From Turnera subulata (lineage: Eukaryota > Streptophyta > Magnoliopsida > Malpighiales > Passifloraceae), in contig JAKUCV010005632.1 of NCBI GenBank assembly GCA_028386065.3, positions 1 to 64,000 of the forward strand: DNA of 64,000 bases, in the 5' to 3' direction. This document shows positions 42,863 to 54,400 of the stretch, one piece after another. The translations under genes were made by a program, and so were the position numbers. Position 1 is the first letter of the stretch; each line of letters begins with the position of its first letter. Below the pieces are notes generated by a model, which was given only the letters and a program-made list of their open reading frames with translations, ran no database searches and had not been told where the DNA came from.

Positions 42863-45800
42863 ATGAATGCACAACCCACAAATAGAACCACCTCATCCTT
42901 ACCCCTACCCCCTATTTTTGAAGGAGAGAACTACAACTATTGGGCTATAAGGATGAAGTCTTTCCTTGTAGCTAATGGTTTGTGGTTTTTAGTTGAAGAA
43001 GGTTTTACTAAAGAGGAAGCCATTGAAGAAATGACGGTAAATCAATTGAGAACATACAATGAAAAGTTGCAGAAGCACAACACTGCAATCTCATTTATGT
43101 TCTCATTGGTTTCAGAGGAGATCTTTCTTTTGATTGTTGGAGCAGTGACAGTCAAAGAAGCATGGGAAACTCTTGAGAAGTAGTTCAGAGGTTCCAAGGA
43201 GACAAGGCAAATAAGGGTTCAATCCCTGAGAAGAGAATTCGAATTGTTGAAGATGTCAGAAGCTGAAACAATAAGGGAGTATGCTTCAAAAGCACAAAGC
43301 ATCTTTAATAAAATTAGGTTGTATGGTGAAGTCATTCCAGAAGTCAGAGTAGTTGAGAAAATTCTCAACACAGTTGTAGATAGTTTTGAGGCAAAGGTAG
43401 CCGCAATTGAAGAATCAAGAGACATCACTGAATTGTTTGTTCCTGAGTTAGTTGGGAAGCTAGAAGCTCATGAGCAGAGGCATGGGAGAAAAGCTGAAGC
43501 TGGAGTTGAAAAGGCATTCCAAGCCAAGCAGAAGAGCGTTAACAACAAATTTGAAGTCAAACAAAAACCGGAGAAGAGCATCAACAAATACCAAAAGGAG
43601 GCATCAAGTTCACAAACAAGTTTTCCACCTTGCGAATTCTGTGGGAAAACAAATCACTTGGAGCAGAGGTGCTGGAAAAACAAAAAGTGCAACTTCTGTC
43701 AAAAGGTTGGACACATTGAACGTTTTTGCAGAGCCAAACAAAATGGAGAAAATCAGGTTCAACAACAAGTGGAAGAACAACCACAAACAGCGCAACAAAC
43801 TCAACCCAGTAGAGGAAATCAACAAGAATTCATGTTCATGGCATGTGAGAGTTTAAAGAAGCAAGAAACTGGTGTATGGTACATAGATAGTGGCTGCACT
43901 AGTCACATGACGGGAAACTCAAAATGGTTCCTGGACCTGGATGAATCAATTTGTGTAGAGGTCAAGACAGCTGATGGTGCTATTCTCAAATCCAATGGAA
44001 GAGGTACTGTTTCTATGAACTATGATGGAGTCAGCAAACTCATTAAAGACGTCTTGTTAGTTCCTGGATTGAAGCATAATCTCTTGAGTGTGCCTCAAAT
44101 GACTAAGAACGGGTACAAAGTAAATTTTGAAGATGATTGTTGTGTTATCTCGGTGAATGGTAAAACTGTGTGCAAAACAAAAATGAAGAACAATGCGTTT
44201 CTTGTCAACTTGAGCATGCATAAAGAGATGGTAAATGAATGTGAGGTAGATAAAAGTAGCTTGTGGTATAGAAGATATGGTCATGCTAGTCTGTATTCCT
44301 TGAAACTTGCTGCACAAAAGGAGTATGTCAGAGATTTGCCATCAATACAAATTTCTGGAGAAATTTGTGAGCCATGCCAATTAGGAAAGATGCATAGAGA
44401 CTCATTTCCGGGTGCTGCAGAGGGAAGAGCCTTAGAGAAGCTGGAGCTAGTGCACACCGACCTTTGTGGTCCAATGCACACACCATCCTTGAGTGGTAAT
44501 CTCTACTTCATGCTATTCATTGATGATCTAACATGCATGACTTAGATATACTTCCTGAAGAATAAGCTGGCAACACTAGAGGTGTTCAAGAAATTCAAAA
44601 GCATGGTGGAAACACAAAGCAGTTGCAGTTTGAAGAAGCTGAGATCAGATAGAGGGGGAGAGTTTATATCAAAGTCGTTTGAAGAATTCTGCAATTCAAA
44701 CGGCATTCTTCATCAATTGACAGTACCATATTCTCCTCAGCAAAATGGAGTGGTAGAAAGGAAGAACAGAATTGTAATGGAGATGGCAAGAAGCATGCTT
44801 GCGGAGAAGAAACTTCCTCAAAGTTTTTGGGCAGAAGCTACCTATACTGCTGTCTATCTCATCAATAGGCTGCCTACAAAGTCAATTGATGGGAAGACTC
44901 CCATTGAAGCTTGGACTGGTAAGAAACCAACTGTAAAGCATTTGAAGGTGTTTGGTTCTCTTTGTTATGTCCATGTTCCAGACGAAAAGAGAAGGAAGCT
45001 GGATTACAAGGTTGAAAGAGGAGTACTATTGGGCTATAGTAGTCAATCCAAAGGCTACAGGGTGTTCATGGTTGACAATGAGAAGGTGATCACCTCAAGA
45101 GATGTCAAGGTAGATGAAGAAGTTTATTGGAATTGGAAAGAAAAGAAGGCAATGAAGAACAATCCCAGTAATGCAGCTGAAGAAGAAGAACAAGTGCAGG
45201 TTAGAACACTTGCTGATGTTTATGAGAGGTGTAACTTTGTTAAAACAAAGCCACATTGTTATGAAGAGGCAGCAAATCAAGAGCATTGGAAGAGGGCCAT
45301 GGAGGAAGAAATTGGCATGATCAACAAGAATCAAACTTGGGAACTAGTTGTTAGGCCTGGAAATCAAAAGATCATTGGAGTCAAGTGGGTGTTTCGCACT
45401 AAGATGAATCCTGATGGCACCATTTCCAAGTACAAGGCTAGACTGGTGGTCAAAGGCTATGCACAACAATATGGCCTTGATTATCTTGAGACATTTGCAC
45501 CGGTGGCGCGCCTTGACATAATCAGATTGCTCTTGGCCATTTCAGCTCAAAACAAGTGGAAGGTATTCCATCTAGATGTGAAATCTGCATTTCTAAATGG
45601 AATTCTAGAAGAAGAAGTCTACATTGAGCAACCTAAAGGCTTTATTGTGGAAGGAAAAGAAGATCATGTTTACAGGTTGAAGAAAGCTCTCTATGGACTA
45701 AAACAGGCTCCAAGAGCTTGGTATAGTCGCATAGACAGTCACTTGATGCAGCAGGGATTCAAAAGAAGTGAGAGTGAAGCAACTCTATATGTAAAAGGCA

Positions 45801-46793
45801 ACTCAAGTGATGATTTGATCATAGTGTCTCTTTATGTTGATGACATGTTGATTACAGGAGCAGATCACAGTAAGATTTCAGCTTTCAAAGCTGAAATGAT
45901 GAAGGAATTTGAAATGTCAGATTTGGGTTTGATGCATTATTTTCTTGGAATGGAGGTGATGTAAAGTGAAGCAGGAATTATGATCACTCAGAAGAGGTAT
46001 GCAGAAACTATCCTGAAGAAATTCAAGATGGACTCATGCAATCCAGCACCAACCCCATTAATTCAGAACACCAAGCTTGCAAAGAATGTAGATAAAGAAG
46101 ATGCTGAAATTGAGGTGTACAGGAGCTGTGTAGGAAGTTTGTTGTACCTTACAACAACTCGTCCTGATCTATTATTTGCAACTAACTTGCTTTCAAGGTT
46201 TCTAAATGCTCCTAAGAAGAGTCATGCTGCTGTGATGAAGAGTGCTTAGATATGTTAAAGGCACTACTGATCTTGGTCTTCATTACAGCTCATTTAAAGA
46301 TGCAAAATTGAAGGCATATTGTGACAGTGATTGGGCTGAAAGTATGGATGACATGAAAAGCACAACAGGTTATGTTTTCTTGTTGGGTTCAAATGCATTT
46401 TTGTGGTGTTCTAAGAAACAAACTATTGTTGCTCAATCCACAGCTGAAGCAGAGTACCTTGCTGCTGCTTTAACTGTAAATCAAGTTGTTTGGTTCAGAA
46501 AGATCATGTCAGATTTGAAGATGGAGCAAGAAGAACCTATGGAGCTATTCTGTGACAATCAGTCCACTATTGCAATGATTAAGAATCCAATTGATCATGG
46601 CAGAACCAAGCATTTCAAGATTAGATTTCATGTGATTCGAGAAGCTGAAAGTGAAGGAGAAGTTTAAGTCTTATTCTGCTCCTCCGAAATGCAATTGGCA
46701 GACCTGTTCACAAAGCTTTTGCCCAAGAACAGGTTTGATTTGTTGAAGAACATATTGAATATGAAGTGCAGCTTAGTCAGGGGGGAGTGTTAA
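42863..46793 (+). pseudogene. gag-pol polyprotein of copia element 1, four stops and one frameshift
   Basis: One frame from ATG 42863 encodes gag (residues 1 to about 270), with a zinc knuckle pair CEFCGKTNHLEQRC and CNFCQKVGHIERFC. Protease follows (WYIDSGCTSHMTG, the D-S/T-G active site), then the integrase zinc region (LWYRRYGHAS, CEPCQLGK) and catalytic core, RT (SLYVDDMLITG, the YVDD active site, near 45826-45860), and RNase H (ending with DNQSTIAMIKNP and KHFKIRFHVIRE). In-frame stops lie at 43181 (TAG), 44543 (TAG), 45962 (TAA) and 46665 (TAA), and a frameshift at about 46240-46250. It cannot make a full polyprotein and would need help from another element to move. Confidence 0.92.
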
Positions 46794-47567
46794 ATTATGT
46801 GATCAAGCTGCATTAGTGTGATCAAGTTGTTAGTTGAGTTAGTGGAGAATAATCAAGTTGTATGGTTTGTCCCATCAACTTAAGTGTGTTAGGAATAGTT
46901 GTGTGTGTCTTTTTGTTATTGTTCTCTTTGTTATCTGATTATTCTTGGTAGGCCTCATGTTCAGCAAACCAAGAAGATCAGCTTAGTGGATTATGGGTCT
47001 CCATGCTACACTAAGAAGTATGGGTTGAAGGTATGGGCTGCATGCAAGTTGCTGCAGCAAGTTGGATTTTAGGCTGATTTTCTGCCTATATATTGAGTCT
47101 TGTAATCAGTTGCAATCAAGTGAAAATAAAGATACATTGAGTGCTTTTCACTTCACAAACTGTTCCTTAGCTTGTTCATTTAGTGTTCAAGTCGAGTGAT
47201 TAATAGAATTGAGAGAAAACCAATGAAATAGTAACCCAAAAAACCAACTTGAGTGTTTTTCAGTTTTCTGGAAATTTTCCAGTTTTTCCCAGAAAACATC
47301 GATGTTGTAACCCCAACATCGATGTTATTTTTGTTCTGCCGAATTGTTTAAAGTTGCGAATTGTCACAACATCGATGTTGTAACTCCAACATCGATGTTT
47401 TAGTAGCTCGGCATAATCATTTGAAGTTCCAGTAGCATTTAAACATCGATGTTCTAAGTGCACTACCAGAGAAATTGAAGACTAGTAGCCTAAAAACATC
47501 GATGTTATTGATTCAACATCGATGTTCTTGAGCTGAAGTTCTTTTCTTTGAGAAACAAAAGCCAACA
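46788..47567 (+). repeat. 3' LTR of copia element 1
   Basis: Matches the 5' LTR closely. The palindrome AACATCGATGTT starts at 47295, 47315, 47368, 47388, 47442, 47495 and 47515: seven copies, because one 20-base unit of the third pair is lost. An extra TTGCTGCAGCAAG-like insertion lies near 47048. Confidence 0.92.
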
Positions 47568-47572
47568 TCGTC

Positions 47573-47867
47573 AAAGTAATGACCAATAATGTTAATAGTT
47601 GAATATAGGAAAAGACAAAGCATAAACAAAAGTCTTGGAAAGAAAAATATTAGACACCTAAAAAACTGAAATAATCATTCGAACTTCCTTATCACCCCTT
47701 TCCATTGCTTTGCAATATGTTGCAGTGGGTGTAAGGGAAAGCTGGATGGGTAGCTCTGATCTACCAAGAAGATCTTGCCATGGTGATATCAAAGACATAA
47801 TCCCACTGTGTTTGCAAATTTAAGGTATTAGTCAATGAGAAGTTTGAAGAGGAGAATGACATGGTTG
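47573..47867 (-). pseudogene. Possible 3' exon of a host gene cut up by insertions
   Basis: On the minus strand, downstream of a plausible splice acceptor (TTTGCAAACACAG, 47824-47812), an open stretch encodes IMSLISPWQDLLGR and LPIQLSLTPTATY, ending at a TAG near 47677. It continues the sequence that lies on the other side of the LINE (51243-51428) and of copia element 2 (57083-57419). The protein is not recognised; assignment as one broken gene is inference. Confidence 0.35.
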
Positions 47868-50800
47868 TTTGATGGTATGCTTTTTTTTTTATATAAAGAT
47901 GAATTTATTGAAATGGATCAAAACTGTGCAAGTCTAAGCCCAGTTAAGACTAAGACTAAGACTCAAAAGAGGAGAGACACAGGCAAGAAGAGGCATATAC
48001 ATCAGTAAAACATATATGGAAAAGAGATAATCTAAGTGAAGGATAATTGGCATTTGAAGCCTTGCCAATTCTGAAGAGCGTCCGTCGTGATGAAGAGATC
48101 AACCAGTTTGTATGGGAAAGAAGGTTGCTTGGCCCTAATCCAATTGATAGATCAAGTCAAAATAATATCAAAAAGGCGTTCCCAGTTTGCTTCCTAATTA
48201 CAGAAAACTAGATTATTCCGTGCAAGCCAAATTGGCTAAAGAGTGACATAAAAGATGGTAAGCCAAGATGAAGTGGCTTTGGAGGAGCCCGGAGCAAAAA
48301 CCATTGAGAAAAAAGGGAAGGAACATCAATAGGCACACAAAATTTGATTCCCCACCAGCAAGCAATTTTATTCCAGAGGAGCCAAGTATGTCGACAGTGA
48401 ATACACAGGTGTGAGAAGAATTCACAATGGTGACAAAAAAATAGGGAAAGGGGATTTCCAGGATGTGACGTCTGGCCAAGACATTTCTAGTGCATACCTT
48501 GTTATTGAAAACAAGCCAAACAAAGCATTCAACCTTAGATGGTGCAGCTAATAACCAAATAAATGGGAGGTTACAGGTATGGTGATGGGAGGAATAGAGG
48601 AACATACAGCCAAACTTAAAGGGATAGGATCCTTTTGGGTCTCCACACCAGCTCCAGTGATCCGATTTAGAAGGTAGAAGTTTCAGACCTGATAGCAAGG
48701 TTTTAACATCAACAATGAGATCGCCTTCCCAGTCAAAAGGTTGCCGACGCCATCTAGGAAACCAAATCCAGGAGTCACCTTCTTGTATTAGGACATCTTT
48801 TAAGATGAAGTCCTTGTCTATAGCCATGGAAAAGAGTCGAGGGAAAGCATATTTGAGAGGGCCACAGGGGAGCCAAAGGTCATGCCAGAATTTGCACATT
48901 GCACCATTACCCACTACTAGTTGATTTTTTCATTTGATCTAGGGCAGGTTGCCAAGCTCGGGAGTGAGACATATTATTACCCATAGGCAGACTGAGGTAA
49001 GTGGTAGGGAGCCTATCAGGTCGGCAATGGAGTAGACCTGCAACATAATCCAAACGACGGGAAGCAATATTGATCCGAAGGAGGCTGCTTTTGCAAAAAT
49101 TGATGGATAGACCAGATAGGGCTTCGAAACATCTAAGGCAGCGCGTTAGATTGAGGAGAGAGTCAAGAACATCTGGAGAAAATAAGATCATATCGTCAGC
49201 ATATTGGAGGATGGGGAAAGGGATGTTACCAATATGGACTGCTTTAACGAGATTTTGATGAACAACTCACTGGACCATGGCGCAGAGGCCTTGTGCAACA
49301 ATATTAAAGAGAAGAGGAGAGAGAGGGTCGCCTTATTTTAGACCTCTGTACATTAGAAATTAATCGGTTGGGGATCCATTGATTAGAACTGTCAGTTTAG
49401 AAGAAGAAAGACAATTAATAATCCAGTCACACCAACGGGGCCGAAGCCCATGCTTCTCATGACATCCAAAAGGTAGTCCCAAGAGACAGAAAGGCCTTTT
49501 GAAAATCAATTTTCCAGAGGAAGGCACTTGTTTTGTTACGACGTAGACTATCAACGACCTCAGCAGCCAGAAAAGCACTATCTAAGATACACCTGTTAGT
49601 TATATGCCCAAAAGCCAATCTATGGATGATTGTAGTCATGTATATACATTGAGGTTATTCCAATAAATATGATTATGAGATAATTGCTTGCACATATTTA
49701 CAACCCTCGTTTATATTCGATGTATTCTTAAGTGTCCCTAGTCGGTTATTATTACGGATGGGTTGTAATAATAAATTAAGACTAGCGTATGTTGAGAATT
49801 TATATGTGATATGAATTCTACATACGGGTACAAGTTAGAGAACTTGTGGACCGGACCCACCCACATAAGAACACTACATGGAACATTATATGTATGTCAT
49901 TAGTGTTTCTTATAGATGTATTGTCCTTCGACCTGAGATCGTCAAGGTATCCAACATATGAATTATGTGCTTTGATATTATTCCTAGTCATCCGTAACTG
50001 GGTGGACATAAGGGTAATCATTGGGTATATGACGAGTATGTAGTGGGTTTTGATTGATCAAGACGGGATTCGTTCGACCCATATAACGAGTATATTATCA
50101 TATGGTTTCTTGATAGAGTTGAACTGTTAAATGCATGGCCATGCTCAGATTAGGTGATATGGTGATATCACGGGTATCCATTTTATACAGTTAACTCGGG
50201 GATCAAGAAACATAGATTAGACACATACGAGATTGGCATATTCCATGTCTCGCGTTTGATCTAGATAATGGGACGAAAGGACGATGACATGTTCCGAGGC
50301 ATAGAGAATCAGTACTGATCTTGTCGTTCGGGTAGCAATGATGTGTTGCTAGACGCCGCTCTTTGTTTATAATTTTAAAATGGGATTTTACAATTATTGC
50401 CGGACGTTACAAGTGCCTACAGGGTCACACACATAGAACCGTTGATTCGAGCAGGTGGTTCAACCGTGGTTGGACCATGGTTAGATCGGGTGTGGTTGGA
50501 CCGTGGTTGGACCATGGTTGAACCAAGGTCGTTTTGGGATCAATAATTAAGTGAATTATTGATCAGACATGAGCTGTGATGAGTTGTGGTCTGATTGTGC
50601 TTAGTGGGAGACAATGGTTATGATGGACATCACCATTGGTCCACCTTGTTGGCCATTAGGCAATTCTTTATGCATTATGGATGGGAGTGGGGAAGAGTTA
50701 AGTGATCAGATCACTCTCCTGCCTCTCTCACATTTTTGCATCAGTTTCAGACCTTTCCATCATCCTCTCAACCTCTCTTCTTCTTTGTGAAAGAAGGAAG

Positions 50801-51250
50801 AGAACCAAACACCCAAAAACATATAGCCCCGGTTTATTCTTGCTAGCACATCAGTCCGGGGAGCTCGAGGCTTGACTCGTGTGACGACTCCAAGCGGATC
50901 ACGGTTCGTGTGGATACCGTAGAGGAGCCAGGCCGTTGTCTAGCTCTTGCTGATTCCATACACAAGTTGGGTGAAAGATCCTAACGCTACAGGTATGTAA
51001 AATTGTTATACGGTTTATATTGCTTCACATGTGGTTCTTGGTTAAGTTTCTGTATTTCCGCTGCTTGTTGTACTTAGTATATGAATGTCATATAGCTTAG
51101 GAAACTTACAACACCTTCCTTCAATAAAAGCCGATTGTGGCCGGCTGATTAGGGATGGCATGAGGGGCTTCAATCGGGAGGCAAGGAGTTTGGCGATATG
51201 CTCTTGTGATTGCATGATTATATCATTTCAATTCTCGACAAATTTGATGG
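47868..51250 (-). mobile_element. LINE with RT domain, interrupted by a solo LTR
   Basis: Minus-strand coding pieces in order are HIAKLLASRLKPLMPS and LISRPQSAFIEG (about 51195-51115), then, after the solo LTR, CILDSAFLAAEVVDSLRR and KIDFQKAF (49640-49500), the RT active site QYADDMILFSPD (about 49205-49170) and the zinc-region part (48914-48213). There are several frameshifts. A poly(T) run at 47881-47890 is the tail. TTTGATGG at 47868-47875 and 51243-51250 is a possible target duplication. The 5' end is truncated: no gag-like ORF1 or endonuclease is seen. Confidence 0.8.
49594..51110. mobile_element. Solo LTR of a copia-like element inside the LINE
   Basis: 1517 bases, TGTTAGTTATATG to GAAACTTACA, flanked by the 5-bp direct repeat ACACC (49589-49593 and 51111-51115). 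On both sides the LINE reading continues, so the insertion site is exact. No internal region. It contains imperfect TGGTTGGACC(A/G)TGGTT repeats (about 50460-50530). Orientation is unresolved, because TG...CA ends fit either strand. Confidence 0.88.
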
Positions 51251-51428
51251 AAGATTGCTAGTCTGATTGATCTGCTCAACAGTCCATTAAAACCATAGTG
51301 CTTGATATTTCTTCTACAGGTTTCGAAGGGGATGTTTTTCAGTTCTTTTTCTTTAGTAGTTGACTCGCATCCGATTTTTTTCCACCCGGTAGAGGCTGTG
51401 GTGCTGACAAGGGCATAGTTATTTGTGG
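51251..51428 (-). pseudogene. Middle part of the broken host gene
   Basis: On the minus strand, just after the copia 2 target site, a Pro-rich open stretch reads TPQITMPLSAPQPLPGGKK then SDASQLLKKK before a stop. It joins in frame to coding-like sequence at 57083-57130 (NPHVLDPARDPMH) on the other side of copia element 2. The product is unknown. Confidence 0.35.
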
Positions 51429-51433
51429 AGTAT

Positions 51434-54400
51434 TGTTGGGGAAAAACACATAAATTCAACACAACGTAATTAACGGGAATCAATTGCGCAGCGGAATAAC
51501 CTAGTTAAATATTTTCCCCTCTTTGTGCCACCAAAATGAGATATCAAACAACCAAGCAAATAGATGCTAGCAACCAAACCAACACAAACCACAACACCGA
51601 ATATATGTGAAAAACCCCCAAGACAGGGTAAAAACCACGGGACCGAAGTCCGTCAATCTTCCCCTATATCAAACAATAATGGGTTCACAATCCAAGTTCT
51701 TCCCTAGAAAAAACTAGAGGCTAACACAACAAAGGCAACATCAAGATTACAAATCTTGGCTCCAACAACAAAGTCATCACTACACTAGTGGATTACAAGC
51801 AACAAATTGAAGGAGAAGTGGGCAAATCTCACCAAATGGGTATAACACTAATACCCGGAAACCCAGAGCTCCACGACGATCCGCTCCGTTCACTTTGTAG
51901 AGCTTGAAGAGGAGAACAACATACTTCAATTTCATCCAAATCGGACATTGTTTGCCACCCGATCTAGGCTTGCAAAGATGAGGAACATTCCCCCATTTCT
52001 TTTCCTCTTCACTCGTCAAAAGCCACCACTCCCCCACTTTTTTTTTTTGCTGCAGCTAGTCTTCCAAAAATTACCACCCGCACATTTCTATTTTTTTGTT
52101 TCACCAAATAGAAAAGTCACGTGTTTTGACTTAAAGGAGATGGGCCATTTTTATTTCTAGCCCATAACAATTGTTGGTAACTTGATCCATGTGGGTTTGG
52201 ACAAGCCTAACAATCTCCCCCTCCAAACTCACATGGAGGGCTCTACCAAGCCCGCCTTGTTTCCGGCAAAAAAACAAGCTTCTCTTTCGGTAGTGGCTTA
52301 GTCATCATATCGGAGCCATTATCCTTCTTATGGATTTTCTCAACACACAATTGCTTCATCTCAATAGCTTCCCGTATCCATTGATACCGCACCTCAATAT
52401 GCTTGGACCTTGAATGAAAGGTAGGATTCTTATTGAGATGGATGGCACTTTGACTATCACAATGCACAACAAACTTGTATTGACTAAGACCAAGTTCTTC
52501 AAGAAGTTTCTTCATCCACATAACTTCTTTTCCACCCTCTGTCAGGGAAATATACTCGGCCTCAGTAGTGGACAATGCTACACACTTTTGCAACTTTGAT
52601 TGCCATGACACTGCTCCCCCCTGCAAAGGTCATCATGAACCCAGAAGTAGACTTCCTAGAATCAACATCTCCTGCCATATCCGCATCCGCATACCCCTCA
52701 AGTATCGGACTCCCATGGCCAAAGGATAAACACAAACTAGAAGTACCTCTTAGATACCGCAATATCCATTTCACGGCCGACCAATGCTCTTTACTGGGAT
52801 TAGACATGAACCGGCTAATAACACCAACGGCATAGGCAATATCCGGCCTAGTGCACACCATGGCATACATCAAACTACCCACAGCTGAAGCATAAGGCAC
52901 TTTCTTCATCTCTTCCTTCTCTTGGTCACCTGTAGGACTTTGCTTGGAACTAAGCCTAAAGTGAGCCGTAAGTGGAGAACACACCGGTTTTGCCTTGCTC
53001 ATGTTGAATCTATCAAGAATCTTCTCGATGTATCTTTCTTGAGACAACCACAATTTCTTCTTGTTTCGATCTCTAGAGATTTTCATACCAAGTATTTGCT
53101 TTGCCGGTCCCAAATCCTTCATTGCAAATGAAGTACTAAAAGCTTTCTTCAAACTTCGAATTTTTTTTGCATCATGGCCAACAATCAACATATCATCCAC
53201 ATATAGCAAGAGGATAATAAAATTATCATCGGAGTACCTCTTGACATAGACACAAGGATCAGAGGTAGATCGACTAAACTCATGATCTAGCATGAAGGAG
53301 TCAAACTTCTTGTACCATTGCCTCGGAGCTTGCTTAAGACCATATAAGCTCTTCCTTAGCTTGCATACAAGGTTCTCTTTTCCCTTGACTTCAAACCCTT
53401 CTGGTTGCTTCATGTAGATCTCTTCTTCTAGCTCACCATGGAGAAAAGCCGTCTTTACATCAAGTTGTTCAATCTCAAAGTCCAAATGGGCGGCCAAACC
53501 CAAGACAACCCGGATAGAAGACATCTTCACAACGGGAGAAAAGATTTCATCAAAATCAATCCCTTTTTTTGACCAAATCCTTTCACAACCAATCTCGCCT
53601 TGTACCTTGGTTGTGAAGTACTTTCTTCCGTCTTTAGCCTAAAGACACATTTGTTGTTGAGTGCTCTTTTCTCCTTTGGCAACTCAACCAACTCATAAGT
53701 GTCATTCTCATACAAGGAATTCATCTCATCTTGCATGACCAACCATTTTCTTCTATCATCAAGTGACATGGCCTCTTCATAGCTCTCCGGCTCTCCCTCA
53801 TCGGTAACCATCACCCATTCATTGGATGAATACCGTGTAGATGGTTGAGGCTCTCTTGATGATCTTCTCAACTGTGGTTGTGGTGGTGGCTCCACATCAA
53901 CATGCTCCGGTGCATCATTATCAACCATAGGAACATCATTGGGCTCATGACCAATTGCATCACCATCATCATTCTGCACATCTCCCCCGTGATCAACATG
54001 GACAAATGGAATTGTACTCGAGCCACCTAGTACCTCACTAGAAGAAGAGAAAGAAGTACTAGGCTTTTCCATCTCATCAAAATCTTCTAGTGTCTGGTCT
54101 TCAAATAACACCACATCTCTGCTCCTTATTATCTTTTTGTTCTTCAAATCCCACAATCTATACCTGAACTCATTATGTCCATATCCAAGGAAGATACACT
54201 GCTTGGTCTTGCTATCAAGCTTGGACCTCTCATCCCTAGGCACATGAACAAATGCCTTGCAACCAAACACCTTCAAGTGCTTGTAGGACACATTCTTTCC
54301 ACTCCACACTCTATCTGGAACATCACCATCAAGTACCGTGGAAGGAGATAAATTGATCAAATCAACCGCAGTCCTCATTGCCTCACCCCAAAATGACTTA

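Larger units (their letters stand above)
41990..47567 (+). mobile_element. Ty1-copia retrotransposon 1, full length but mutated
   Basis: LTRs 41990-42776 (787 bp) and 46788-47567 (780 bp) both run TGTTA to CCAACA and are flanked by the 5-bp target duplication TCGTC (41985-41989 and 47568-47572). A primer binding site (ATTGGTAGCGGAGC) follows the first LTR and a purine tract (AGGGGGGAG) precedes the second. The LTRs are nearly identical apart from a short insertion near 47050 and the loss of one 20-base repeat unit near 47454, so the insertion is fairly young. The internal region codes for gag, protease, integrase, RT and RNase H in copia order. Confidence 0.95.
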
